In this document: positions 1 to 8,958 of the stretch, in pieces | How the letters are laid out: each line of letters opens with the position of its first letter | How positions within the stretch are numbered: the first letter of the stretch is position 1 | Source: Flavobacteriales bacterium | GTDB lineage: Bacteria; Bacteroidota; Bacteroidia; NS11-12g; UBA9320 | DNA: 64,000 nucleotides | Reading direction: 5' to 3' | Assembly (NCBI GenBank): GCA_020635395.1 | Contig: JACJZV010000003.1 | Location: forward strand, 314,160 to 378,159 | Notes under the pieces: model-generated | Seen by the model: the letters and a program-made list of their open reading frames with translations, nothing else | What the model was told of the DNA's origin: nothing | Database searches by the model: none | Translations under genes and position numbers: made by a program

Positions 1-1409
1 TTTTTTCCTCTTTTTGAGCCTTCATCATCCCGAACATATCGGTCGTTTCTGTCTTCTTTTTCCCTACTTCTGCGTTCAGAGGTAGCAAGATTAATGTCTT
101 GTGCATTTTTGTAGAATGCTGAAAAACGGGTAAACTCGGTGGCAAAAAAGCGGGTTATCAGTTCATCGCGAGAAAAGTTCTCCAATTTTTGGGTAATGAT
201 TGGCAAATAACGTTCAACCTCGGTTGCGTCCACATTCGATTCGGCTAAATCATCAACCAATTTTATCAACTGTCTGTCGCAAATTTCTTCTCCTGTTGGA
301 ATACGTTTTATTTCGAACTGTTTGCCAATTTTTCGTTCAAGAATTTTAATACTCGATTTGTCTCGAGAAGTTACCAAGGCAATGGATTCGCCTTTTTTCC
401 CAGCTCTGGCCGTTCTTCCGCTTCGGTGTATATAGGTCTCCAACTCGTCGGGTAGGTTGTAGTTGATAACATGGGTAATGTCGTTGACATCCAAACCACG
501 GGCAGCCACGTCGGTGGCCACCAAAATTTGCAAATGTCTGGAGCGAAACTTGGCCATTACACTATCACGTTGTGCCTGTGACAAATCTCCGTGTAATGAA
601 TCGGCATTGTATCCGGCTTTTATCAAATTGTCTGCTACTTGCTGTGTTTCTTTTCGGGTTCGGCAAAAAACAATTCCGTATATATCCGGATTCACATCCA
701 CTATTCGACGTAAAGCATCAAAACGAATGGATGCATTTACCATGTAAATGGAATGCTCAATGTTTTCGGCACTTTTGTTTGCCAAAGAGGTTTCGAGCAT
801 TTCCGGATTGTTCATATATCGTTTAGCAATACGATTAACCTCAGCAGGCATGGTGGCCGAAAAAAGCATCGTTTGACGCTCTTCAGGAGTATTGCTCAAA
901 ATAAAATCCAAATCATCTTTAAACCCCATGTTAAGCATCTCATCGGCCTCGTCAAGCACCAAATATTTCACATTCGAAATGTCAAGATTTTTTCGTTCAA
1001 TCAAATCTACCACCCTACCGGGTGTACCCACTACTACCGCTGCACCACTTTTTAATTCCTTAATTTGACTCATTATATTGGCACCGCCATATACCGCCAC
1101 TTGTCTAAATCCGTTAAGGTTGCATGCAAAATTTTGAAAATCGTCGTGTATTTGTCGGCACAATTCTCGCGTAGGACACAATACTAATGCCTCAATTTTT
1201 TTAGCCGCAGGATTTATTTTTTGTAAAACCGGAAGACCAAAAGCCGCTGTTTTTCCTGTGCCGGTGCTGGCTAAAGCCATCAAATCGCCGGTGTTTTCGA
1301 GCAAATAAGGGATTGATTTTTCTTGAATGGGAGTTGGTTTTTCAAAACCAAGTTTTTCTACGGCTTGCAAAATTTCTGGTTGCAAACCTAAGCTGTGAAA
1401 TGTTGTCAT
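1..1409 (-). CDS. DEAD-box ATP-dependent RNA helicase (3' end cut by window edge)
   Basis: The reading frame opens at ATG 1409 and runs off the window start, giving about 469 residues. It unwinds RNA duplexes with ATP, probably in ribosome assembly or mRNA turnover. Visible motifs in order: Q motif with PTPIQ near residue 26, Walker A ASTGTGKT at 47-54, PTREL at 79-83, TPGR at 129-132, DEAD at 153-156, SAT at 184-186, and HRSGRTGRAG in the second RecA domain. The second domain is followed by a linker that turns charged near the window edge, as in DeaD/CsdA-type proteins with C-terminal RNA-binding extensions. The exact paralog (deaD, rhlE-like) cannot be decided because the C-terminus is missing. 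A TACCTTTG box lies upstream at 1473-1480. Confidence 0.95.
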   Translation of the reverse strand, partial: MTTFHSLGLQPEILQAVEKLGFEKPTPIQEKSIPYLLENTGDLMALASTGTGKTAAFGLPVLQKINPAAKKIEALVLCPTRELCRQIHDDFQNFACNLNGFRQVAVYGGANIMSQIKELKSGAAVVVGTPGRVVDLIERKNLDISNVKYLVLDEADEMLNMGFKDDLDFILSNTPEERQTMLFSATMPAEVNRIAKRYMNNPEMLETSLANKSAENIEHSIYMVNASIRFDALRRIVDVNPDIYGIVFCRTRKETQQVADNLIKAGYNADSLHGDLSQAQRDSVMAKFRSRHLQILVATDVAARGLDVNDITHVINYNLPDELETYIHRSGRTARAGKKGESIALVTSRDKSSIKILERKIGKQFEIKRIPTGEEICDRQLIKLVDDLAESNVDATEVERYLPIITQKLENFSRDELITRFFATEFTRFSAFYKNAQDINLATSERRSREKEDRNDRYVRDDEGSKRGK

Positions 1410-1472
1410 AATGTTGTTATGATTGAACGAACATTATGCCAAATAATCCTCGCTCAGCCTTTAAAATTTTGG

Positions 1473-1480
1473 CAAAGGTA
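1473..1480 (-). promoter_or_regulatory. Bacteroidota -7 box TACCTTTG upstream of the helicase
   Basis: TACCTTTG on the minus strand matches the TAnnTTTG -7 consensus of the Bacteroidota primary sigma factor. It lies about 63 nt before ATG 1409. No well-placed TTTG -33 box is visible, so only the -7 element is supported. Confidence 0.45.
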
Positions 1481-1677
1481 GTTCTTTTGTATTGATTTTT
1501 TGAACGTTAGCAAATAGTTTGACCAAATAAACCCGAATGTCTTACTTATTGAATTCGTTATTCTATCAGTAAATCAGGGCTATGCAATAAAAAAATGAAA
1601 TTGATAAAGACATAGAAATAATAGAAAATGATTTACAAAATTTGATTAAATTCGACCCTTTAAAATATCATTTGGAT

Positions 1678-2340
1678 ATGAAAAACTCTTTTAAAATTTT
1701 ATTGGTAGCCTTGTTCGGTATGGCATTGGTTACCACTTCTTGCAAAGACGAATTGTTGGACTACATAAATAAAGAAAAACGCAAAAACAACAAGCGATAC
1801 GATTGCCCTGATTTGAAATTAAATATTGGTGATGCCTGCAAAACTGCTGCTGGAGTGGTGGGAACAGTTAACGCCAATTGCGACTGCGAAACAAAAACTG
1901 TAAAATATGATTGTGAACGATTGCAACTAAATTATGGCGACAAATGCACAAATGCCAATGGTCAAGTTGGGTTTGTAAACAAAAATTGTGATTGCGAGGT
2001 TGCCAATACAACTAAGTATGACTGCGAAAGGTTGCAACTCAATTTTGGTGATAGATGCAAAACTGCAGATGGCCAAGTAGGAATTGTTAACAAAGATTGC
2101 AATTGTGAAGTGGTAAACACACCTAAATATGATTGCGAAAAACTTCAATTAAATATTGGTGATAAATGCAAAACCGCAGCCGGAACTGTGGGTGTTGTAA
2201 ATCAAAATTGTGAGTGCGTTGGTTCAAACACTACCACGTATGATTGCCCGAATTTGAAATTAAATTTTGGCGACCCATGCAAAACTGCTGCCGGAACGGT
2301 TGGTTATGTTGATAAAAACTGCGGTTGCTCCGCTCGATAA
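1678..2340 (+). CDS. Lipoprotein with five tandem Cys-rich ~37-residue repeats
   Basis: The 220-residue product starts at ATG 1678; an in-frame TTG at 1642 would place extra residues before the signal peptide and is less likely. A hydrophobic signal ends in a lipobox (TTSC, Cys22), so the mature protein should be a lipid-anchored envelope protein. After a charged linker, five tandem repeats of 33-37 residues fill residues 41-220. Each has the pattern YDC-x2-L-x-LN-x-GD-x-C-x8-VG-x-V-x3-C-x-C, with four conserved cysteines per repeat. The even cysteine number suggests disulfide-stabilised mini-domains. I do not recognise a named family. The gene is followed by a strong terminator. Confidence 0.8.
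   Translation: MKNSFKILLVALFGMALVTTSCKDELLDYINKEKRKNNKRYDCPDLKLNIGDACKTAAGVVGTVNANCDCETKTVKYDCERLQLNYGDKCTNANGQVGFVNKNCDCEVANTTKYDCERLQLNFGDRCKTADGQVGIVNKDCNCEVVNTPKYDCEKLQLNIGDKCKTAAGTVGVVNQNCECVGSNTTTYDCPNLKLNFGDPCKTAAGTVGYVDKNCGCSAR
1798..2337 (+). repeat. Five in-frame tandem repeats of about 99-111 bp
   Basis: The repeat units encode 36, 37, 37, 37 and 33 residues and diverge at the DNA level while conserving Cys, Gly-Asp and Tyr-Asp positions. This indicates protein-level selection after duplication rather than a recent DNA expansion. Confidence 0.85.
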
Positions 2341-2365
2341 GAAATATAAAATAGAATAGAAACGA

Positions 2366-2398
2366 AAAATCCCTTGCTTTTGGCAAGGGATTTTTTTT
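2366..2398 (+). terminator. Rho-independent terminator after the repeat lipoprotein
   Basis: AAATCCCTTGC and GCAAGGGATTT form a perfect stem with a short loop followed by a run of eight T. The A-rich 5' flank means it could also work for the converging minus-strand PPK2 gene. Confidence 0.85.
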
Positions 2399-2417
2399 GC
2401 AGGTTGGAGTAACCAAA

Positions 2418-3305
2418 TTACTCATTCTCCAACATTTCTTTAGCCTTTAACAAATTGGCTTCGTCTTCTTCGTTTAAAATAGGATAGCTGAGATCTAATT
2501 TTTTTAACGCTCCGATAATGATGTCGCAAACAGCCGCTTGCATAAACCACTTGCTATCGGCAGGAATTACGAACCACGGGGCATGTGAAACCGCCGTGTG
2601 TCGTATAAGTTCTTGATAGGCAAACATATAATCACTCCATCGGGCTCGCTCTTTTAAGTCTCCAATATTGAATTTCCAGTTCTTTTCTTGCGTATTTATT
2701 CGGTCTAAAAATCTTCGTTTTTGCTCTTCTTGACTAACATTTAGAAAGAATTTCAGTATCAACGTACCATTTTCGGCCAAATGTTCTTCATGATTTTTGA
2801 TGGCCTCCAAACGTCTATTCCAAAATCGGAGGTCTATTTTTTCTAAACTGTCAACGCCTGGAATGCGTTGCCCCAAAATAAATTCGGGATGAACCCGTGT
2901 AACCAACACTTCTTCATAATACGAACGGTTGAAAATGCTAAATGTCCCTCTTTCGGGTAACACCAAACTGCTTCGCCACAAATAATCATGATCTAATTCT
3001 CTGCTGGTAGGGGCTTTAAAGCTATAAACCGAACTGGCTTGCGGAAACATGCCGGAAAACACCTTGCGAATGGTGCTGTCTTTTCCGGCGGCATCCATTG
3101 CCTGAAAAATAAGCAACACCGAATGACTGTCGGTGGCATACATCATTCTTTGCAATTCGTGCAGCACTTCTTTGTCTTTTTCCAGCTTTTTTTTGCCCTG
3201 TTTTTTCGATTTTAAATCGGCGGTGTAATCGGTTCTATAATCATTCAAGTTGAATTTAGAACCATCAAAAACGGCAATGTTGCTGTCGTGTATAAAGTTG
3301 TGCAT
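2418..3305 (-). CDS. Polyphosphate kinase 2 (PPK2) family
   Basis: The 295-residue cytoplasmic enzyme transfers phosphate between polyphosphate and nucleotides. The P-loop (FQAMDAAGKDST, residues 67-78), the Walker-B region (FNRSYYEEV, about 125-133) and the lid region rich in Arg/Lys (KFFLNVSQEEQKRRF) are all present. Length and motifs fit the single-domain PPK2 group that can phosphorylate AMP or ADP, but nucleotide preference cannot be read safely from sequence. It is monocistronic, and a TATTTTTG box ends only 4 nt before the ATG, which suggests a leaderless or near-leaderless transcript. Confidence 0.92.
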   Translation of the reverse strand: MHNFIHDSNIAVFDGSKFNLNDYRTDYTADLKSKKQGKKKLEKDKEVLHELQRMMYATDSHSVLLIFQAMDAAGKDSTIRKVFSGMFPQASSVYSFKAPTSRELDHDYLWRSSLVLPERGTFSIFNRSYYEEVLVTRVHPEFILGQRIPGVDSLEKIDLRFWNRRLEAIKNHEEHLAENGTLILKFFLNVSQEEQKRRFLDRINTQEKNWKFNIGDLKERARWSDYMFAYQELIRHTAVSHAPWFVIPADSKWFMQAAVCDIIIGALKKLDLSYPILNEEDEANLLKAKEMLENE

Positions 3306-3309
3306 GCTG

Positions 3310-3317
3310 CAAAAATA
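3310..3317 (-). promoter_or_regulatory. -7 box TATTTTTG, four bases before the PPK2 start codon
   Basis: TATTTTTG then CAGC then ATG 3305. If this box is used, transcription would begin at or within a few bases of the start codon. The same spacing occurs at hutU and at the IS transposase. Confidence 0.5.
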
Positions 3318-3365
3318 GGTTTTAGATTAGTTCAAATTTCGGCAACGTAACATTGGATTTTGGGT

Positions 3366-4370
3366 TTATAGCAGAGTTTTTTGCCATTCCCAAGCCGTAA
3401 GCATCATTTCGTCAAGCCCCAACTCGGTTTGCCAGCCGAGCTTTTCTTTAGCCTTGGTGGCATCGGCCCATATCTGCTCCACATCTCCGGCACGTCGTTG
3501 GCCGTATTCGTAATTCAACTTTATGTTATTTACTCGTTCAAAAGCATTAACAACCTCTGTGACGGAGCTTCCTGTTCCGGTACCCAAATTGAAAACTTCC
3601 ACCGAAAAATCATTTTTTGACGCAAAATCTATGGCCTTAACATGTGCCTTTGCCAAATCTACCACATGAATAAAATCGCGGATGTTGGTGCCATCGGGTG
3701 TGTTATAGTCATTTCCAAAAATGGTGAGTTTTGCACGAATTCCGGCAGCGGTTTGAGTAATGTATGGCACCAGGTTGCTCGGCACACCCAACGGTAATTC
3801 GCCTATCAAGGCACTTTGGTGGGCTCCCACAGGATTAAAATAGCGGAGACTAACCACTTTTGATGGAGTAACTTTGGCAAAATCAAACAGTATTTGTTCG
3901 CCAATTATTTTGGTGGTTCCATACGGAGAAATGGCTTCGGCAATAGGTTCATTTTCTTTAATGGGACTGTTTTTTGTGTCGCCATAAACGGTGCAGCTCG
4001 ATGAAAAAACAATGTTTCGAACATCATGTTTCTTCATACAATCCAATAGACTTATGAGGCCGCCAATGTTGTTTTGGTAGTATTTTATTGGCAGCTCTAC
4101 CGATTCGCCAACGGCTTTATAGGCAGCAAAATGAATAATTCCGTCAATCTTTTCATTTTCAAAAACCACGTTTAGCTCTGAGGTTTGGCAAACATCTATT
4201 TCATAAAATGAAAATTCTTTTTGTGCAATTCTTTCTATTCGTTCTTTAAACTCAATGCTGGAGTTGTTTAAATTATCCACCACAACCACGTCAAAACCGT
4301 TTTGCAGAAGTTCTACCACGGTGTGGCTTCCGATATACCCAAGCCCGCCTGTTACTAATATTTTAGTCAT
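3366..4370 (-). CDS. galE: UDP-glucose 4-epimerase
   Basis: The 334-residue short-chain dehydrogenase-fold enzyme interconverts UDP-glucose and UDP-galactose using bound NAD. TGGLGYIGSH at residues 7-16 is the NAD-binding glycine motif. SSSCTVYG (123-130) and Y150-x3-K154 supply the catalytic Ser/Thr, Tyr and Lys. Length is normal for GalE. Its start overlaps the end of the upstream acetyltransferase gene by 8 nt, so the two are translationally coupled and probably serve surface-polysaccharide sugar supply. Confidence 0.95.
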   Translation of the reverse strand: MTKILVTGGLGYIGSHTVVELLQNGFDVVVVDNLNNSSIEFKERIERIAQKEFSFYEIDVCQTSELNVVFENEKIDGIIHFAAYKAVGESVELPIKYYQNNIGGLISLLDCMKKHDVRNIVFSSSCTVYGDTKNSPIKENEPIAEAISPYGTTKIIGEQILFDFAKVTPSKVVSLRYFNPVGAHQSALIGELPLGVPSNLVPYITQTAAGIRAKLTIFGNDYNTPDGTNIRDFIHVVDLAKAHVKAIDFASKNDFSVEVFNLGTGTGSSVTEVVNAFERVNNIKLNYEYGQRRAGDVEQIWADATKAKEKLGWQTELGLDEMMLTAWEWQKTLL

Positions 4371-4938
4371 TCAAACAAATAACTTTATTGTTTTTAAGTT
4401 GATATTTTTCATTGCTTTCTGGACATTCAGCCAATCCATTGCTGTCAAAATGAAGTCGGTGGCCATGCTTACTCATCCAACCAATTTGTCGTCCAGGGTT
4501 GCCAACCATCAGTGCAAAATCAGGAACTTCTTTTGTAATAACCGTTCCGGCACCAATAAAGCAATATTTGCCCAAATCGTTTCCGCACACAATGGTGGCA
4601 TTGGCACCAATGCTGGCACCTTTTTTTACGATGGTTTTTAAATATTGGTCACGTCTGTTTACAGCACTTCGAGGGTTTATGACATTTGTAAAAACCATGC
4701 TTGGCCCCAAAAAAACATCGTCTTCGCAAATAACTCCTGTGTAGATACTGACATTGTTTTGAACCTTCACATTGTTGCCTAACACTACCTCTGGACTAAC
4801 CACCACATTTTGGCCAATGTTGCAGCCTTTTCCAATGGTGCATTTGGGCATTATGTGGCTAAAATGCCAAATTTTCGTACCTTCTCCAATGGCACATCCA
4901 TCGTCAATTATTGCCGATTCGTGAGCAAAATAATTCAT
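4363..4938 (-). CDS. Left-handed beta-helix N-acetyltransferase (WbpD/WlbB-like)
   Basis: The 191-residue product has hexapeptide repeats ([LIV]-G-x4) forming a left-handed beta-helix. The pattern GEGTKIWHFSHI near the N-terminus, the segment GQNVVVSPEV, NNVSIYTGV, FTNVINPRSA and GNPGRQIGWMS match UDP-2-acetamido-3-amino-glucuronate N-acetyltransferases of the WbpD/WlbB group, which use acetyl-CoA to complete diacetylated uronic acids for O-antigen-type glycans. The other genes of that pathway are not in the window, so the exact substrate is inferred. It forms an operon with galE. TTTCTTTG with CAGC before the ATG resembles the -7 box at neighbouring genes but departs from TAnnTTTG. Confidence 0.82.
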   Translation of the reverse strand: MNYFAHESAIIDDGCAIGEGTKIWHFSHIMPKCTIGKGCNIGQNVVVSPEVVLGNNVKVQNNVSIYTGVICEDDVFLGPSMVFTNVINPRSAVNRRDQYLKTIVKKGASIGANATIVCGNDLGKYCFIGAGTVITKEVPDFALMVGNPGRQIGWMSKHGHRLHFDSNGLAECPESNEKYQLKNNKVICLND

Positions 4939-4983
4939 GCTGCAAAGAAAGGGAAATAAAGTATTGGGAATAGGACAAATAAT

Positions 4984-6735
4984 TTAGTCCACAACAATTT
5001 TATACCAGGTTGTTCTTCCAAACCTCCTTTGATTTGCCGCTACAATAAGATCTGGATTTATGGTTTTACGATAGGTAAAGAAGTTATTGCCGGTGAAATT
5101 GGATTTACCCTTTTTACTCTTGCTCTTGCCTTTAAGTTTATAGGTTTGTATTTCACCCAATTCCGTATCGGTTCTTAATACTTGATTTTGAGCTGTAATG
5201 GTTATTACCCCATTTTTTAGGGAAACGGCCAAGGGCTCTTTAATCTGGTAATTAATCGAGGTAAATGATTTTTCATACCCTTTTTGATAAAGCGTATCAT
5301 CCGCAAATATGGCTAGAATTAAATCGTCATAGCTGTAATAATAGGTTGTTGTGGTGGTAACATTTCCTTGGGCATCCCGCGTTGTAGTTACAACGATGGT
5401 TACATATCTTTCTTCCAGAACAACTACTGGATTATCATTTTCATCCAAACCACAAAAGGCAATAGAATTGCATTTAAGGGCAGCCCTTTTGGCAATTTCT
5501 TTCATTTCCATATCATAATCTGACAATCGCCTTTTTTCCGCCTTCTCTTTTCTGACTTTCTGACGATGTGTTAACTTGCTTTCAGTTTCACGGATATTAT
5601 TCACTGTGTTTAACACTTCTTCAGAAAAATTTTCTGATACGTCGCTTGAAACTTCGAGAGACTTCTTGTTCAGTCTTGAACGTGCGATTCCCGTGGTTAT
5701 CTTATAATCATAAATTTGTTCAGCCAAGAGAGCAATTAGACTTACTGTGGAGTCTTTTTCTAACAATATTTTTGCATCATTGTATAGAACTCCTCGGTCG
5801 GTCATAAACATGCTGGTTGTCCCGTTTCTACTAATTTGTTCAACCATGTATTGCGATTCATCTAAATCTGTCCAACTTCTGGCACGACCAATTTTCTTTC
5901 TATTCTTTTTGCCTACGATTGATGCTATTTGGCTGCCATCTTCCTCTGATGTCATTTCATTATAAATAGTATTTTCTCCAAGAATATAAATGGTTCCATC
6001 ATCGTCAACTACAAAATCCTTGATAAAAAATTTATGGTCATCCTCATTTTCATCCTCGACGTTCATTCTGTGCTTTTTTTCATAGTTGATAATCTCCATT
6101 TCTTTATCAATTAGCCAATAACTAAATCGGTTTATCCCAATGGAAGGGTCTCTTTCTTGATCGATAGGGAAGGAGATAAGACTGGCCAGAAAACCTTTTT
6201 TGACACCTTTTATTCGTGCCGGAGGAATTCCTAGAATCAATAAATACTTTTTGTCTTGGCTTACCCTTATATCAAAATCAGAATAGGTAGAATAACGATC
6301 TGCTAATTTAACTTCGGCTACTTTAAACAGTTCAGGATTTACACACAAATCATCGGGTTCAAATTCGAAGTAGAATAGATATTTTTTGTCTGTTTTAAGG
6401 TTGTCGAAAGTCAAAAAAATCAAATATCTCCCTCTGAACTGAACAACAGAGTGAAAGGTTAATTTTTTCTTGGCATACTTAAATTTTAGGTATGAACCCT
6501 TCACAAAGTTCATATTCTCATCATATAAAGCTACATAGTAGTTATCTCCGCTGCTGGATATTGACCAAAATTTGCCGCCTGAGTAACTGTATATATCTTC
6601 TATTCGCTGAGCTTTTAGTCTAAAAGTTTTACCACTTCTTTCAGTCACTTTTAGTTTGTCTTGAGCAATTGCCTGCAGTGCCAAGCAATACATAATTACC
6701 ATGACAAGTGATAATTTTAAATAAGCTTGTCTCAT
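4984..6735 (-). CDS. Secreted hypothetical protein, 583 residues
   Basis: I do not recognise a family. A typical signal peptide (hydrophobic residues about 8-22, cleavage after AIA) precedes a long beta-rich body with repeated aromatic-Asp turns and many xSxDxKYLL-like strands, compatible with a beta-propeller. A charged helical stretch around residues 385-420 (TESKLTHRQKVRKEKAEKRR) interrupts it, followed by a Thr/Tyr-rich strand. There is no T9SS sorting domain or lipobox, so it is probably periplasmic. It lies 9 nt downstream of the next secreted gene, so the two are likely co-transcribed. Confidence 0.7.
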   Translation of the reverse strand: MRQAYLKLSLVMVIMYCLALQAIAQDKLKVTERSGKTFRLKAQRIEDIYSYSGGKFWSISSSGDNYYVALYDENMNFVKGSYLKFKYAKKKLTFHSVVQFRGRYLIFLTFDNLKTDKKYLFYFEFEPDDLCVNPELFKVAEVKLADRYSTYSDFDIRVSQDKKYLLILGIPPARIKGVKKGFLASLISFPIDQERDPSIGINRFSYWLIDKEMEIINYEKKHRMNVEDENEDDHKFFIKDFVVDDDGTIYILGENTIYNEMTSEEDGSQIASIVGKKNRKKIGRARSWTDLDESQYMVEQISRNGTTSMFMTDRGVLYNDAKILLEKDSTVSLIALLAEQIYDYKITTGIARSRLNKKSLEVSSDVSENFSEEVLNTVNNIRETESKLTHRQKVRKEKAEKRRLSDYDMEMKEIAKRAALKCNSIAFCGLDENDNPVVVLEERYVTIVVTTTRDAQGNVTTTTTYYYSYDDLILAIFADDTLYQKGYEKSFTSINYQIKEPLAVSLKNGVITITAQNQVLRTDTELGEIQTYKLKGKSKSKKGKSNFTGNNFFTYRKTINPDLIVAANQRRFGRTTWYKIVVD

Positions 6736-6744
6736 GTTCTGTGG

Positions 6745-7398
6745 TTAAAAGTATTTACCAATTTTTAATTCAATATTTAAAAAACCATCCACATAAGGCT
6801 CATAGTTCAAGCTTTGAGATGAATTCTTGTCTATTAGGTCGGAAAATGTAAATCCAACTCCGATAGAAAAATCAATGGCAAAACCTTGATGATTTTTAAA
6901 TTTCCACCCATAACTATAATATGCATCCTGGATTCTGGAGAAATAGGTCTCATATGCTCTGGTGCGGTTGCGATAGTTGAAGCAATAATATTGTCCGTCG
7001 TCGAGAGCCTTTCTTTTTCTATAAAATCTTAAAAATCCGCCATATTGGAAACCAACTCCAGCTTTTTCTCCACTGTATTTTATTGAATTATACAGGTCGG
7101 ACTCGCTTGCCCACATGAATAAATCAATGAATTTAACCGGACTGAGTCCACCAGTAATTCCAATGCTAACTCGTTGATTGAATTTTCGTTCAATTGTAGC
7201 ATCAACATAGCCAGGAATCAAGGAAGTTGCATTAATGCCAAACATGTGATGCGGAGGCTTATTAAAACGGTCAATCAAATATTTCTTAAAGTCGGGGTCT
7301 ATTTGGGGAATTTTGGCTTCTTTTTCTTCCTCCTCATCTTGGGCAAAGGTGTTTAACCCTCCCAAAATCAACACGGCGAATAATAGAATATGTTTCAT
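6745..7398 (-). CDS. Predicted outer-membrane beta-barrel protein
   Basis: Start chosen at ATG 7398 because MKHILLFAVLILGGLNTFAQ is a clean signal peptide; an upstream in-frame ATG at 7419 would add seven residues. After an acidic EEEEKE segment the 217-residue protein has alternating polar/aromatic strands (VSIGITGGLSPV, VGFQYGGFLRFYRKR, FAIDFSIGVGFTFSDL) and ends in a strand closing with Tyr-Phe, as outer-membrane barrels do. No specific substrate can be proposed. It precedes the 583-residue secreted protein in a two-gene operon. Confidence 0.65.
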   Translation of the reverse strand: MKHILLFAVLILGGLNTFAQDEEEEKEAKIPQIDPDFKKYLIDRFNKPPHHMFGINATSLIPGYVDATIERKFNQRVSIGITGGLSPVKFIDLFMWASESDLYNSIKYSGEKAGVGFQYGGFLRFYRKRKALDDGQYYCFNYRNRTRAYETYFSRIQDAYYSYGWKFKNHQGFAIDFSIGVGFTFSDLIDKNSSQSLNYEPYVDGFLNIELKIGKYF

Positions 7399-7500
7399 GC
7401 ACAAAAGTTTACTGTCCAAATGTATAATTTATCCTGTCAAACAAAAAAATAAAGAATAAAAAAAAGTTGAATTGGATGTTAACCAGAATGCCGATAAAAA

Positions 7501-7531
7501 GAAAAACCCTCCACGCACTATGCTTGGAGGG
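7501..7531 (-). terminator. Terminator after the His-rich lipoprotein gene
   Basis: On the minus strand, CCCTCCAA and TGGAGGG form a stem with a short loop, followed by TTTTTC and further T. It lies downstream of the stop codon at 7558. Confidence 0.7.
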
Positions 7532-7557
7532 CTTGCCTTATATTGTTGAGAAATGCA

Positions 7558-7977
7558 CTACATTGGGTGACAATGAAAATGAATGGTGTCGCTTTTCATA
7601 TTGCCTTCGTGGTCAATAAACGCGTCAATTCTGAGTTCCATGTTGCTATGCCCTGTCACGTTGTTAACCCAATTATGGTCAACCGTTAGCTCCTTTCCGT
7701 CTATGTGAGCGTGTTCGTTAAACACCATCGAATCATTGTTTGAAAGGTTTACCAGCGTAACCTCATATCCATGCAATTCGTCTTCGTAGCTAATTGTTCC
7801 GTTGATATGAACGGTATCGTTGAGGCCATACATCTGGCCTGAAGCGGGTTCGGTAAAGTTAAATACCACTTTCTTTTCCGTAATCGGTGGATCTACTTCT
7901 TTTTCTTTGCATGCCTGAAATATGATGATTGCAAACGCTGCAATGACAGTATATAAGCTAATTTTATGTGTTTTCAT
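7558..7977 (-). CDS. Small His-rich lipoprotein
   Basis: A 139-residue protein with a hydrophobic signal and lipobox FQAC (Cys23). The mature part is a single immunoglobulin-like beta domain (FTEPASGQMYGLNDTVHINGTI...YEVTLV). Histidines cluster in EHAHIDGK and in the C-terminal HFHCHP, which looks like a metal site. It overlaps the 3' end of the Cys-motif outer-membrane gene by 14 nt, so the two are coupled and probably act together at the envelope, possibly in metal handling. The metal and the function are inference. Confidence 0.7.
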   Translation of the reverse strand: MKTHKISLYTVIAAFAIIIFQACKEKEVDPPITEKKVVFNFTEPASGQMYGLNDTVHINGTISYEDELHGYEVTLVNLSNNDSMVFNEHAHIDGKELTVDHNWVNNVTGHSNMELRIDAFIDHEGNMKSDTIHFHCHPM

Positions 7978-8911
7978 TTTGTGTTGTTTTTAAATTTTTT
8001 GAAGGTATAAGATAAATAAATTGAAATTTGAGACTTGGTTTGGCAGATACATACCCATTGCTAATGGTTGATTTAATAGGCATCTGGCCAAAAATCCGCA
8101 TTCCAAATTTGTTTCTGTACATCGATAAGCCGCCCACTGCCGAGGTAGAGGCAACGCCGCTATACACATTCTTTTCGAGGTTTTGTTTGTTTTCCCAGTC
8201 TTTTGCTCGGCTCAAAAATTCAATTCCGAATGTTGGAAGATAAGCTCCTTTCGAGGTTTTTATCCGATAAAAGAAATCTTGATTTATCAAAATTTCGTTG
8301 CCAAACTGGTATTGATTTACATTGGCACCATTGGTTTTGGCCAATATTTCTCCCGAAATGCCCAGTTGCTTCATTCTATAAAAGTATATAGAGTTTGCTG
8401 CCAAAGACCAACTGCCGCTTCCGTGCTGCATGTTGGCTATCCATACACCATCAAACAAAAGATTGTTTTTGCCCGTTGGCAGGCCGGCTTTTAAACCCAA
8501 TTGCCACACCAACTGTTTTTCGGTGGTGGTATTTCCTTGCGATATAAGTTTGTAAATACCGGTCAAAGAAATATCGCCAATGCCAGCCGTGGCGTATGTT
8601 TTTTCCGAAATCAGCATATTGTGTTTAAAGGGGAGTTGTGCCACAGCAATCCACCTATTGCCAATAGCGTGCCTATACGATACTTCAATGTTTTCAAATA
8701 TATCGTTTGATTGTTTGGTAATTTCATTTTCAAATAACTTGGGATGTGTGCTGAGATAGCGTTGATTCTGATAGCTCAAACTCACAAAATTGTTTTTAAA
8801 CCCTGTAAGATAGCCAAATCCGAAACCACCCGCTGAACCACCGCAAACATCGCAAGCCCACGCATGACTATTTATCAAAACAGCCAGCAAAACTGCAAAA
8901 TATTGTTTCAA
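7964..8911 (-). CDS. Outer-membrane barrel protein with N-terminal CDVCGG motif
   Basis: The 315-residue protein has a signal peptide ending SHAWA followed at once by CDVCGGSAGG. A CxxC at the mature N-terminus is seen in uncharacterised Bacteroidota outer-membrane proteins. The rest is beta-barrel-like with repeated strands such as YQFGNEILINQDFFYRI and a last strand near LKFQFIYLI. CxxC suggests metal or thiol chemistry. It is upstream of, and overlaps, the His-rich lipoprotein and lies 47 nt downstream of the small Cys-rich protein, suggesting a three-gene envelope operon. No transport substrate can be assigned. Confidence 0.65.
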   Translation of the reverse strand: MKQYFAVLLAVLINSHAWACDVCGGSAGGFGFGYLTGFKNNFVSLSYQNQRYLSTHPKLFENEITKQSNDIFENIEVSYRHAIGNRWIAVAQLPFKHNMLISEKTYATAGIGDISLTGIYKLISQGNTTTEKQLVWQLGLKAGLPTGKNNLLFDGVWIANMQHGSGSWSLAANSIYFYRMKQLGISGEILAKTNGANVNQYQFGNEILINQDFFYRIKTSKGAYLPTFGIEFLSRAKDWENKQNLEKNVYSGVASTSAVGGLSMYRNKFGMRIFGQMPIKSTISNGYVSAKPSLKFQFIYLIPSKNLKTTQNENT

Positions 8912-8958
8912 TGTAAATTATTATTAGTTAAAACTCTGTAAGTATCAATATGAAAGAG

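Noticed and set aside
1798..2337. Regular ~110-bp repeats that could suggest a CRISPR or satellite
   Set aside because: They are in frame, encode conserved Cys-rich modules and lack identical short repeats with unique spacers. No CRISPR array was seen anywhere in the window.
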